Source: Anaeromyces robustus (lineage: Eukaryota; Neocallimastigomycota; Neocallimastigomycetes; Neocallimastigales; Neocallimastigaceae). From it: a stretch of DNA of 47,073 nucleotides. Under the pieces are notes generated by a model. The model worked only from the letters and a program-made list of their open reading frames with translations. It searched no databases and had not been told where the DNA came from. Positions 19,980 through 33,901 of this stretch are shown here, one piece after another. Position 1 is the first letter of the stretch; the number at the start of each line of letters is the position of its first letter. The stretch is from the NCBI GenBank assembly GCA_002104895.1, contig MCFG01000471.1, positions 1 to 47,073 on the forward strand, in the 5' to 3' direction. The translations under genes were made by a program, and so were the position numbers.

Positions 19980-22733
19980 ATGGAACAATCAAATGGTAAA
20001 CTTCACAGCAGTTTAATCTGCGAATTAAAAAATAAATTAGAAAAAACTGAAAAGTTCAACTTGGAAGATGAATACGAAATTATTTCTATTCCAAAAGAAA
20101 AAATAGTAAAACGTATTGTTGAAGTATGTAAAAAATGATAAAATAATAAAATATATAATTGTTATATAATTTATTTGTATTATAAAATATAAAATAAAAA
20201 TTGAATAATTTATTATATTATTATATGTAAAAATACTTAATTTCTCTTCTTTTCTTTAAATTTTTTATTTATATTATTTCTCTATTTATATACCTGTATA
20301 TATAATTACAAATTTAAATTAATAAACAATTCAATAATAAAGAAAATTCCAGTTGCACCACCAAGACCACCAATTATTAGACTTCTTCAACCAATTATTC
20401 GTTTAAGAATTGGAAAACCAAAAAGTACTATTCCAGTTCCACCACCAAGACCTTTAATGGACTTTGAAAAGAATAGAATTCCAGTTCCACCACCAAGACC
20501 TTTAATGGACTTTGAAAAGAACAGAATTCCAATCCCACCACCAAGACCTTTAATGGACTTTGAAAAGAACAGAATTCCAATCCCACCACCAAGACCTTTA
20601 ATGGACTTTGAAAAGAACAGAATTCCAGTCCCACCACCAAGACCTTTAGTGGACTTTGAAAAGAACAGAATTCCAATCCCACCACCAAGACCTTTAATGG
20701 ACTTTGAAAAGAAGAGAATTCCAGTTCCACCACCAAGACCTTTAATGGACTTTGAAAAGAAGAGAATTCCAATTCCACCACCAAGACCATTGATGGACTT
20801 TGAAAAGAAGAGAATTCCAGTTCCACCACCAAGACCTTTAATGGACTTTGAAAAGAACAGAATTCCAGTCCCACCACCAAGACCTTTAATGGACTTTGAA
20901 AAGAAGAGAATTCCAGTTCCACCACCAAGACCTTTAATGGACTTTGAAAAGAAGAGAATTCCAATTCCACCACCAAGACCATTGATGGACTTTGAAAAGA
21001 AGAGAATTCCAATTCCACCACCAAGACCATTGATGGACTTTGAAAAGAAGAGAATTCCAATTCCACCACCAAGACCATTGATGGACTTTGAAAAGAAGAG
21101 AATTCCAATTCCACCACCAAGACCATTGATGGACTTTGAAAAGAAGAGAATTCCAGTCCCACCACCAAGACCATTGATGGACTTTGAAAAGAAGAGAATT
21201 CCAGTCCCACCACCAAGACCTTTAATGGACTTTGAAAAGAAGAGAATTCCAGTTCCACCACCAAGACCTTTAATGGACTTTGAAAAGAAGAGAATTCCAG
21301 TTCCACCACCAAGACCTTTAATGGACTTTGAAAAGAAGAGAATTCCAGTTCCACCACCAAGACCATTGATGGACTTTGAAAAGAAGAGAATTCCAGTCCC
21401 ACCACCAAGACCTTTAATGGACTTTGAAAAGAAGAGAATTCCAGTTCCACCACCAAGACCATTGATGGACTTTGAAAAGAAGAGAATTCCAGTTCCACCA
21501 CCAAGACCTTTAATGGACTTTGAAAAGAAGAGAATTCCAGTTCCACCACCAAGACCATTGATGGACTTTGAAAAGAAGAGAATTCCAGTTCCACCACCAA
21601 GACCTTTAATGGACTTTGAAAAGAAAGTTACTAAAGAAATTAAATTCAAGGTTGAAGATGACGATGATGATTTCACCTTTGTTCCAATGATGGTTGAAAA
21701 AACTACTGAATATCCAGATGAAGTTATTAATGCTCATGAAAAAGTTATGAATGAACTTCTTAGTAAAACTAAGAAACTTGAAAAGAATAAGAAATCTAAC
21801 GGTATGTTATCTGCTCCAACTAAGATGAACAACCACTGTTTATTAATGTATGAAATTAAAAATTACAAGAGTAAACTTAATACTGTTAACTCTTCTATTA
21901 AGGATAATAAGATGACTCCATCAACTTTAAAAGACTTATTACTTTATGAAATTAAGAACCACAAAGTTTCATTAAAGAAAGCTCAAAAAACTGTTGTTCA
22001 TTCTAACTTAAATTCTCGTGGTTACATGGCTTGGGAATTAAAGGATTCTAACATTTGTAAGAATGTTAAGAATGAAAAGAAAGAAACTAAGAAGACTGAA
22101 AAGGTTATGCCAAAATCTCTTAGTCCAATGCAACAAATCATTTGGGAAATTAAGAACCGTGATATTACTCTCAAGAAAACTGCTGTTATTAACAAGAAGG
22201 AAACTCCACTTAAACTTTCCTTCCCAGAACAACTTGTTTTAGAAATTAAGAATCATCGTCCATTACGTAAGGTTGCAATTGAAGACATTCCAAAAGCTAT
22301 TGGTGGTAGTCGTTGCTCAAACGAAAAGGATATTTCATTAGAAATTTTAAATAAGGCTGCTAATTCAGTTTGTAACCAATCTCGTGAAAAGGTCTACATT
22401 GTACACCAAGCTCGTCAAAGACTTACTTCTGATGATCAATACGCTAAACTTCTTTGTAATATTAAGAAATTCAAGAAATGTGGTGAAGAAAATGATGAAG
22501 AAATAAATTCTTCTGTCTACACTAAGAAATACTCTAACCCAATGATAAATAAATATTATGGTAGTGCTAACAGTAACAAAAACGTCTGGTGGGATGAAGA
22601 ACACAAGAAGATTATGCGTAGTATCAGAAGAAGAAACTTCTCTTTAAGATCAATTGAAGATGAAGTTTGGGTTTATGTTCCACCAAAACATAACTCAGAA
22701 ACTCAAAAGAAGTCTAGATTCTGGTTATGGTAA
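19980..22733 (+). CDS. Proline-rich 24-repeat protein with tandem WH2-like motifs, probable actin regulator
   Basis: Two exons, 19980-20123 and 20343-22733, encode 844 aa in frame, ending in TAA. Residues 87-470 are 24 head-to-tail copies of the 16-residue unit MDFEKKRIPVPPPRPL with only N/K, V/I and one M/V change. A decayed copy (IPVAPPRPP) precedes them. PPPRP is a class of SH3-, WW- or profilin-binding ligand. The remaining 374 residues carry a second, diverged repeat centred on EIKN: LLMYEIKNYKSKLNTV (548-563), LLLYEIKNHKVSLKKA (580-595), WELKDSN (near 613), IIWEIKNRDITLKKT (near 650), LVLEIKNHRPLRKV (near 682), and weaker forms near 715, 754 and 808. A lone copy, LICELKN, sits in exon 1. 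The shape L-L-x-x-I-x(5,6)-L-K/R-K resembles the WH2 actin-binding motif. Codon choice (AAG, ACT, CGT, TCT) suggests strong expression. No transmembrane segment. The reading frame is near certain; the function is inference. Confidence 0.9.
20457..21608 (+). repeat. 48-bp coding minisatellite, exactly 24 units
   Basis: The units are 48 bp and encode one 16-residue proline-rich repeat each. Units 1-5 and 9 carry the Asn (AAT/AAC) form and the others the Lys (AAG) form. The last two codons alternate between CCT TTA and CCA TTG, with runs of one type (for example units 11-14 with ATT CCA and CCA TTG), as expected from recent unit turnover by unequal exchange. Confidence 0.97.
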
Positions 22734-23137
22734 ACTAATTAATCAAATACATAAATATTAAGAAAAAATTTGTATACAAAAACATAAATAATAATAACTC
22801 ATACATAATGAATATCGCGTATATCAAAACCTTTTTTTCAACCATACTTATAATTTAATTAATAATAAATATAATCATATTAAAATATTACCATTAGAAA
22901 TATTACATACATTTTAATATTACTAATGGATTTTATTCTTTTTTTCCTATCTTTATATAAAATAAAAAATATATAAATTAAAAAAAAAAATTGAAAAAAA
23001 AAAAAGGTAAAAAAAAAAATAACTAATTACTATCTGATCTTTTTAATTAATATTTGTATTCTATTTTTATCGTTAAAAAATATAATAAATTTATATTTAA
23101 TTGGATACTTTTATTTTGTTTTTATTTTTTTTATTCT

Positions 23138-23488
23138 TTTTTTAAAAGTATTTTAACTATTATTATAAAATATTTTGACAATATTTTATTGATATTTATA
23201 TTTATATATATTAATAGTAAAATTTTAGAAAAAAGTTAAAAAAAAAAAAAATAAAATAAAATAAAAATAAAATTTATAATAATAATATCTTTTTTAGAAA
23301 ATTGTTTTTATTTTTTTTTATTTTTTTTTTAAAAGTATTTTAACTATTATTATAAAATATTTCGACAATATTTTATTGATATTTATATTTATATATATTA
23401 ATAGTAAAATTTTAGAAAAAAGTTAAAAAAAAAAAAAAATAAAATAAAATAAAAATAAAATTTATAATAATAATATCTTTTTTAGAAA
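23138..23488. repeat. Direct duplication of about 165 bp
   Basis: The copies, about 23138-23300 and 23325-23488, share AAAAGTATTTTAACTATTAT, then ATTTTGACAATATTTT in copy 1 versus ATTTCGACAATATTTT in copy 2, and end at ATATCTTTTTTAGAAA. They are nearly identical apart from homopolymer length. Confidence 0.88.
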
Positions 23489-23670
23489 TATTTATTATTA
23501 ATTTAATAAAATTTTCTACTTAATAACATTATATTAACAAAATATTTTTTTTTGTTTTAAATAAAAATAAAATTTATAATTATAAAATTATAATATCTTT
23601 TTTAGAAATATTTATTATTAATTTAATAAATTTTCTACTTAATAACATATTAACAAAATATTTTTTTATT
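23440..23670. repeat. Second direct duplication of about 110 bp, overlapping the first
   Basis: The copies, about 23440-23550 and 23556-23668, share ATATCTTTTTTAGAAATATT, then ATTAATTTAATAAA and TTTTCTACTTAATAACAT. The left part of this unit is also the right part of the preceding 165-bp duplication, so the two events are nested. Confidence 0.82.
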
Positions 23671-23852
23671 TTAAATATTTAATTTTTTATTTGATAGATT
23701 ATTTTATTTTATTAATAATATATTATCATTAATAGTTTATGCATTTAATATATATTATTCTTTTTAAATATATTTAAATAGTATTTATATGTATTTATAT
23801 ATTTAAAATTATTCTTTTTTATTAAAATGATACAAAATACTATGAAATCATG

Positions 23853-26756
<2,904 letters not shown>

Positions 26757-27757
26757 TTTTGATGTTAACTTTTTAATAGATATTTGTTAATATATTTATT
26801 AAATATAAAATTTTTATATTTTATTATTACAGTTATTATTATTTTTAATATATAATTTTATATTTTGTAGAATTGAACAAAAAATTCTTAAAATTAATAA
26901 TTATTATTCATTCTTTATAATAAATGTATATTCTATTTTAATAATTTATTTTAATAAAAAAAAACTTTATATAAAAAAAAGCAGCATTTTTTTTTATGTT
27001 ATTGTAAAAAACTTTAATTAAATTAAACTTTAATGTGTTTTGTTTTTAATTAATACATTTATTATTAATAAATTATAATATAATTATTACAACAACAAAA
27101 ATCATTTCTTTTTATGTAAAACAAGTGAAAAAAAAAAAACTTCAATGTTAAAACATATAATATTAAAGATTAATAATGAAATTTATATTAATAAATAATT
27201 ATATATATATATATAAATAATAAATATATAAATTATTTATATTAAATAAAAAATCATTAATATAGATTATAAAATAAACAATGTATATTTGCTTTATTTA
27301 TTATATAAGTTAATTATCTTTAAAATGTATTAAACTGATAATTAAATAGAATATAAATAAAATAATAAAAATAAAATTGTAATAATGAAAAAAAAAGTAA
27401 TGAAAAATAAAAATAAAATAAAATAAAATAATAAATAAAAGATAAAAACTCGCAAGAATTAAAAAATTATGCAAATGAGAATGAACATATGAAATATTAA
27501 ACTTTTTATACTGTAATATATTTATATAGTATTATTTTATTAATGTTAAGATTTAGGATCTAAAAATGACAAGAATCATAATTATATTATTATATCAATT
27601 TCTAATAATTAAAAAAAAAAAAAAAAAAAAACAATTAAACAAAAGCCAAAATGGAGAAACTAATTTAAATAACAAAAAAAAAAAAAAAAAAAAAAAAATG
27701 GATGACTTCATCATTTTATGCATTTATATAATGTATTTCATTACACTTATAAAATTA

Positions 27758-27844
27758 TTAAAATTATATATCTACTTTTGTATAAAAATTGTTTTTGATA
27801 TTAAAATTATATATCTACTTTTGTATAAAATTTTGTTTTTGATA
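27758..27844. repeat. Tandem duplication, 43 and 44 bp
   Basis: Units 27758-27800 and 27801-27844 share TTAAAATTATATATCTACTT, then TTGTATAAAA and TTGTTTTTGATA. They differ by one or two bases in an A/T run. Confidence 0.9.
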
Positions 27845-28539
27845 ATATAATATTAAAATAAAAGAAAAGAAAAAAAACTCACATTTTATAAAAAAAAAGT
27901 TTATTAAAAATAAATAATTATGCAAATAATATAAATAAACATTTAATTCTTTTTTGTCAGCATTAGATGTTTATTTATATAATAAATTAAGTTTATTATT
28001 TTGAAAAGGAAAAATTTATGTAAAAGGCTCAGTCTCAAAAAATTGTTTATTTTACATATATATAAGATTTTTTGTTTTTATTATTATATATATAAATAAT
28101 AAAAAACATTTTTTTTTAATATTCTTCATGTTTTGTTATTATGATTTAGATTTGTGAAGTTTTCTATTTATTTATTTTAGAGAATAAGGATTTAAAATTT
28201 TATATAAAAACCTGTGTTATATCTCTGTTTTTACATGAAGCAGATACATTGAGTCAATTATTGTAAAGTATTAAAATTATCTAATTAACTATTTAAAAAA
28301 AAAAAGCATATAAAAAACATATATACATATAATAAACATATAAAATTTAAATCCCGAATAAAATTGTATTTAATTTGAGTAATGGCTTTAATTGCAATAA
28401 ATACAATAGTAAATAAAATCAATTGATTATTATTTTTATATTTTGTGGCTTTTTTTAAAATGTAATTCAAGAAGACTATTTCTACAATATTTACCATTAA
28501 AATATTCCTTATATATAAATTGGTTAAAATTGAATCAAT

Positions 28540-28830
28540 TATATATATTTATTTATTAATATATTTATTTATTTACTAATATATTTATTAATTTATTTAC
28601 TAATATATTTATTGACTTATTTATTAATATGTTTATTTATTTATTTACTATATATTTATTGATTTATTAATATGTATATATTTATTGATTTATTTATTAA
28701 TATGTTTATTTATTGATTTATTTATTAATATGTTTATTTATTGATTTATTTATTAATATGTTTATTTATTGATTTATTTATTAATATGTTTATTAATTTA
28801 TTTACTAATATAAATTCATTCATTTATTTA
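28540..28830. repeat. Imperfect TTTA field with a recurring ATTAATATG(T/A)TTATTTATTG unit
   Basis: Around ten copies of a unit of about 20-30 bp, built from TTTATTGATT, TATTAATATG and TTTATTTA blocks in varying order, degenerate toward both ends. Confidence 0.75.
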
Positions 28831-28885
28831 TTTAATTTTTCTTTTCACCTTTATTAGTGTGAAAAGAAAAATTTTATATTAGTAA
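28802..28885. repeat. Two-step inverted repeat (13-bp outer and 15-bp inner arms)
   Basis: The inner arms 28834-28848 (AATTTTTCTTTTCAC) and 28859-28873 are perfect complements around a 10-base loop. The outer arms 28802-28814 (TTACTAATATAAA) and 28873-28885 are also perfect. The left side has a 19-base bulge between them. The structure could form a cruciform or an RNA hairpin. Confidence 0.8.
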
Positions 28886-28992
28886 TATTTATATATAGTC
28901 ATTCTATAAATACAAAGAATTTGAATAATTAGTTTATATAGAGAAATCTTTTATATATTTTAATTTCAAAATTTAATAATAAATAAAATAAC

Positions 28993-29026
<34 letters not shown>

Positions 29027-30148
29027 TTTAGATGATATAGTAATTATAGCAATAATTATATGTCTCTTAAATATTTTGTAACTTATTTTTTTTATTTATA
29101 TTATTATTTATAACTTTTTATTATTTTGCTTTTTTATTACTTTTATTTATATTTAATTTTATTTTTATTTTTTTATTTATATTTATATGTGTTTTTTATA
29201 AATATATTAATGCAAAATAAATATAAATATTCAACAAAGGATTTTATTACTTAATCGTAAAAATTGAAAAACAATTTATTATTTCTAAAAAGAATAAAAG
29301 AATAAAGTAATCATAATGTGATAATGTGACTGTTTATTTATTTATTTATTTATTTATTTTTTCATTTATTTATTTATTCATTATTATTTAATTTTTCTAT
29401 ATTACTATTGCAATTTTTTTTTTTCAATGTATGTTCTTTTTTATTAAAAAAATATCCAAAAATAAATATAAAAAAAAAATTAAAAAAAAAAGGACAACTC
29501 TTTTGAAAAAAAAATTTTTAATCAAAAAATAGTAATATTAAAAAAATTAAATTTTTTTTTAATATTTTATATAGATAAAATATTTTAATAATTATAAATT
29601 AATATTATTGATCCTTTTTTTTATCTTTTCTTTTTTATTTGCTTGTGGAGTTTGTATTGAAAAAAATAAAATAAAATTATTGGTTTTTCTCTTCCTTTTT
29701 TTCTTTTCTAATATTCTAAATTGTATATATATTTTATTTAAATCTATATAAATATAATAATCAAGTGATTCTACTATTTATCATTAAAATTTTATTAATT
29801 TATAATACCGATAAATTAGAAAGGATTAATTATGAATTATTGTTTAATATTTAAGAATAAGGTTTAAGAAAATAACAAAAAAAATTAGTTTATTTATGGC
29901 AATAAAGTTTTATATTTTATTTTTTTTTTTTGTATTATTTATTAAAAATATTGTTTTAGATTGTAGATAAATAAAATTATATATATTAATTATATATATT
30001 ATTTGTTCAATTATAATAAATCATTAGTATATAGTTTGATATATTATTAAGATTCTAATCATTATTAATTTATATAAACATCCCATTATCTTTTTATAGT
30101 AAATATTCTCTTGCTAGTAAATATATTACTATATCATATCATTAATAT

Positions 30149-30233
30149 TTATTATTATACTTTTTATTTTATGATTACTTTAATACATTTTTACTTAATT
30201 ATTATAATCATAAAATAAAAAGTATGATAATAA
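30149..30233. repeat. Inverted repeat with 29-bp arms (one mismatch)
   Basis: Arms 30149-30177 and 30205-30233 contain ATACTTTTTATTTTATGATT and its complement, matching at 28 of 29 positions around a 27-base spacer. This is longer and contains more C/G positions than random AT palindromes nearby. Confidence 0.85.
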
Positions 30234-30394
30234 GTGTGAATAAATAAAAAAAAAATATTATATAAAATATTGTAGTATTTTTTTTTTTTCCAAAAGAAAA
30301 AAATTAACTTGTGTTAAAAAATCAAGACAATTAATAAAATATTTATTCATTTAAAAATTAAAAAGTCTTTTTTAATCGTTAATACGCGCTCTCT

Positions 30395-30507
30395 TTTATT
30401 TTTACATTATATCATTATATTACATATAGCTTTATTAAATTTTTGATTATTTATTTTTACATTTATATCATTATATTACATATAGCTTTATTAAATTTTT
30501 GATTATT
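30395..30507. repeat. Tandem duplication, about 56 bp
   Basis: Units 30395-30450 and 30451-30507 share ATATCATTATATTACATATA and GCTTTATTAAATTTTTGATT, differing by one T inserted after TTACAT. Confidence 0.9.
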
Positions 30508-31896
30508 TATTTTTATTATACTTATTATTCTATTTTTTTTTATACAAATATATATAAATTCTTTTCATTACAGTATATATATTCATCAACTTGTAGGTAT
30601 TAATTTTTCTAAACAATGTCAGGTTTATTAACTTTCTAACCCCATGAATATATCATTGAAATAATATTGTTTATAATATGTGTTTTATTATTAATAAAGA
30701 AACTTTTAATTTTTGATTTTTATAAGTATTCTTTTATTTTTTTATAATACAAAAATTACACAATCTCTCTTTATATATTTAAAGTTGTATATAATATTTT
30801 ATATGTTCTCATTCAATTTTATTATATTTTATAAATTATCTTATAATATATAATTTAATTAAAATTTAATTAAAATATATTTTATACTTTTTTTACTCAA
30901 TTATATATAAGGTATTATATATATTGATTTTATTCTTTATTTTTTAATATTTAATATTTTTATATTAATTAGAATAAATACATCAAATAGTTAAAAATCT
31001 TTTATTATTAATATTATTATAGTTTAAATAATAATCATAATATTAATTATTATATTAATAATTAAAATGTTTATTATTTATTTATTTATTTATACTTAAA
31101 ATTTAAATTAATATAATATATTTAATATAATATATTATATATATGTAAATAAATAATAAATAATAAATAAATAAATAAATAAATAATTAATTAAATAAAT
31201 AAATATATAAATAGATAAATAAATATATACAATATATTTAAGATTATTATTATATAATTATTAAACAATAAAATTAAAAAATTTTTTTTCATATCAAATT
31301 TTTATAATACTTTTTTTTTATTTCCTCTTTTTTTTTTCTTTTTCTCTTTTTCTCTTTTTTTTTCTTTTTCTCTTTTTCTCTTTTTTTTCTCTTTTTAATA
31401 TTAAGTATTTCAATTAAAAAAAGTATCATTAATACTTATAAAATTTTCTATATTGTTTACAATAACAGAAATAAATAAGAAGAAAAAATTACGCGGAAAA
31501 TATTATTTATTTTTCTACATATTAATAACAGTATTAAAACTATTATTGTATTGCCTTTTTTAAGGAAGATATTTTTTTTATCAAATTATCAAATATTATT
31601 TTTCTTTTGAACTTGAACTATATTTTTTAATATAATAAAATAAAAAGGTATACTTAATATAGACTTGATATTTTATTTATATAAAAATATCTATTTTATA
31701 AAATAATAGATATAATAAACTTTTTTTTTGTTTATTATAGTAGGAAGGAATATTTCTTTGTTTAATTTCCTTTTTTTATAAAGTCAATTTTTTATTTTTT
31801 TTATTATTTTTTTAGAGATAATATATTAAATATAAATACTTATTAACTATTTTACGTATTTAAATAATAATGATAAACAAAAAATCAAAAATAGAA

Positions 31897-32816
31897 ATGG
31901 CTGCTACTAAGAGTTCCCCAAAAACAGAAAAGTCTACTGAAAAGAAAGCTAAAAGTCAACCAGACCACCCAAAATACATGTATGATATCTAATATGATAG
32001 CAATTAAATAATTATAATAATAAATATAAATGTAATATTTTCTTTTAGATATTAAAACACTGTTATTTTAAAATATTATCGTTTAAAACTAACTTCTACT
32101 TTTTCATGTTTATTTATTTATAAAGGGATATGATCAGGTATATAATTTAATAATTTTAAAGTACCTTGTAGGTGATATAATATTATCATAATGTAGTGAA
32201 TAAAATGATAAATTAATAAAGCTCCGTCAATATTTTATGATATATTATTTTTGAGAAGAAACAATTTTTTATTATTGGAAAGATATTCTTGAAATATTAA
32301 CCATTTATAATCATTTTTAATTTAATGTATATTAATTATTTATCTATCTTAACTTTATTAATATTTTATAGAGGTAATGATAAAAATATTCTATATAATA
32401 AAATTTTATTTTCAACTCTTTGAAATATAAATATAATATTAATGTTATAATATATATTTATTGTTATTTATTTAATAATATACAGAGGCTATTATTGAAT
32501 TAAAGGTATATATACTTTTATGTGTCATTTATAGAATTTCTATATACTAAGTATATACATGAATGTATTTTTAATAACACCTTTTTATATTCTTTTTATA
32601 ATTTATAATATTAATATATTAATATTTAATAATAGGATCGTACTGGTTCCAGTAGACAAGGTAAATAATTTATTGCAACTATATTATATTATATATATTA
32701 AGAAATTTTAAATGTGTATAACACTTATAAAATTCTTTCTTTATTATTATTAACAGCTATTAAAAAGTACATTCTTTCTAAATACACACTTACTGAATCT
32801 GTTGCTAGTATGTATC

Positions 32817-32870
<54 letters not shown>

Positions 32871-33901
32871 ATATAAAAGAAATAAACAAAATAATAATTA
32901 TTACTCCATATAAAATTTTCTTATTAAAAATTTTTTTTATTTTTTCTGTTTTTTTATTCATTAAATAAATTTTTTTTTATATATATTATAAAAAGTCAAG
33001 CAAATTAATTTAGCTTTAAAGCGTGGTTTAGACCAAAAAATCTTATATTGTCCACAAGGACATTCTAATTCATACAAATTATTTAAGCAAGAAAAAGTAA
33101 TATTTTTTTTTATTCTTATTATGAAAATATTCATAAATAAAAGTTTTGAGTGGAATAATACATATCATATATCATCCATATATTTGAAATATAAATTTGA
33201 TTGGATAGAATTATAATAAATAATTATTATTTAAATTATTATTATTTAAAATTTTATTTATATAATATTAAATCTTATTTAAAATTTAAAAATTCTAAGA
33301 AGTATATATATAAAATATTAATAATAATAATAATTTAATATAATAGTTTTTAAGATCAATTTTTTAATTTGATGATATATAAAATTATATTAAAATATTG
33401 GATAATAATTATAAATATTTCAAATAAATATAATATTTAATTAAAAATAAATAATATATGTAACAGTAATATATTATTTATAAATAATTTTAATATAATA
33501 TATTATTATCATATAGTTATTTTAATATAATCAAAATAAGATAATAATTAACATTTTAATAATAAGGAAATAATATTATTTATAATAATACTAATTAATA
33601 ATTTATTTATATATAATATATTTAATATTTGATATTTTATTAGCCAAAACCAAAGAAGCCAGTTGCTAAGAAAGTAGCTGAAAAGAAGAAGACTACAACT
33701 AAGAAAGCTAAACCAGCTGCTAAGAAGGCTACTACTAAGAAGACTACTACTAAGAAGGCTGCTTCTACTAAAAAGGCTGCTACCACTAAGAAATCCACAA
33801 CTAAAGCTGCTACCACTAAAAAGGCTGCTTCTACTAAGAAGGTTATTAAGAAGAAATCTGCTTCATCAACCACTAAAAAGGCTAAGTCTAAATCTAAATA
33901 A
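31897..33901 (+). CDS. H1: Linker histone H1
   Basis: Eight exons: 31897-31979, 32126-32137, 32372-32373, 32486-32505, 32636-32660, 32757-32807, 32996-33096, 33644-33901. They encode 183 aa, ending in TAA. The globular winged-helix domain runs HPKYMDMI, then REAIIELKDRTGSSRQAI, KKYILSKYTL, NLALKRGLDQKILYCPQG and SNSYKLFKQE, which follows fungal H1 without gaps. The tail is the Lys/Ala/Thr-rich DNA-neutralising type (AAKKATTKK-like). H1 binds linker DNA and compacts chromatin. The first exons are extremely small: 12, 2, 20 and 25 nt. The 2-nt exon is inferred because frame and residue spacing require it. An in-frame ATG at 31870 would add nine residues (MINKKSKIE). I chose 31897 because MAATKSS is more histone-like and its codons match the rest, but the upstream ATG also has A at -3 and would be met first by scanning ribosomes. 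No 3' histone stem-loop is seen. Confidence 0.93.
32126..32137 (+). other. H1: 12-nt coding microexon of histone H1 (exon 2)
   Basis: GGATATGATCAG lies between a TATAAAG acceptor and a GTATAT donor. It supplies the DMI of HPKYMDMI; phase 2 enters and leaves. Confidence 0.88.
32372..32373 (+). other. H1: Predicted 2-nt coding microexon of histone H1 (exon 3)
   Basis: The dinucleotide AG is enclosed by a TTTTATAG acceptor and a GTAATG donor. Joined between ...ATC AG and AG GCT..., it yields ATC AGA GAG GCT (I-R-E-A), giving exactly the residue count and the acidic residue typical of the H1 helix. Direct joining of exons 2 and 4 would hit a stop after a few codons. An alternative is a 4-nt exon CTCC (32221-32224) with the acceptor of exon 4 shifted by two bases, giving I-S-S-A with the same length; its GTCAAT donor is weaker. 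Confidence 0.6.

Larger units (their letters stand above)
22734..23852. other. Convergent 3' intergenic region with nested tandem duplications
   Basis: The region lies between the stop codons of two convergent genes, the WH2-like gene and TTLL1. It is AT-rich, with two overlapping duplications at 23138-23670 listed separately. No coding exon was recognised. Confidence 0.75.
26757..31869. other. Gene-free divergent intergenic region between TTLL1 and histone H1
   Basis: These 5.1 kb carry both divergent promoters. Found inside are tandem duplications (27758-27844, 30395-30507), a TTTA-type repeat field (28540-28830) and two inverted repeats (28802-28885, 30149-30233). Short open frames here are low complexity without supporting splice structure. 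Confidence 0.72.

Noticed and set aside
20457-21608. CRISPR-like regular repeat array
   Set aside because: Units are directly contiguous with no variable spacers, and they encode a protein repeat in a eukaryotic gene.
20387-21676. Two long minus-strand open frames (about 390-430 aa of Gly- or Val/Leu-rich repeats)
   Set aside because: They are antisense shadows of the 48-bp coding repeat: its length is divisible by three and no frame contains a stop. Codon use, splice fit and flanks support only the plus-strand frame.
33640-33873. Minus-strand Val/Phe/Ala-rich frame
   Set aside because: It is antisense to the Lys/Ala/Thr-rich tail of histone H1.
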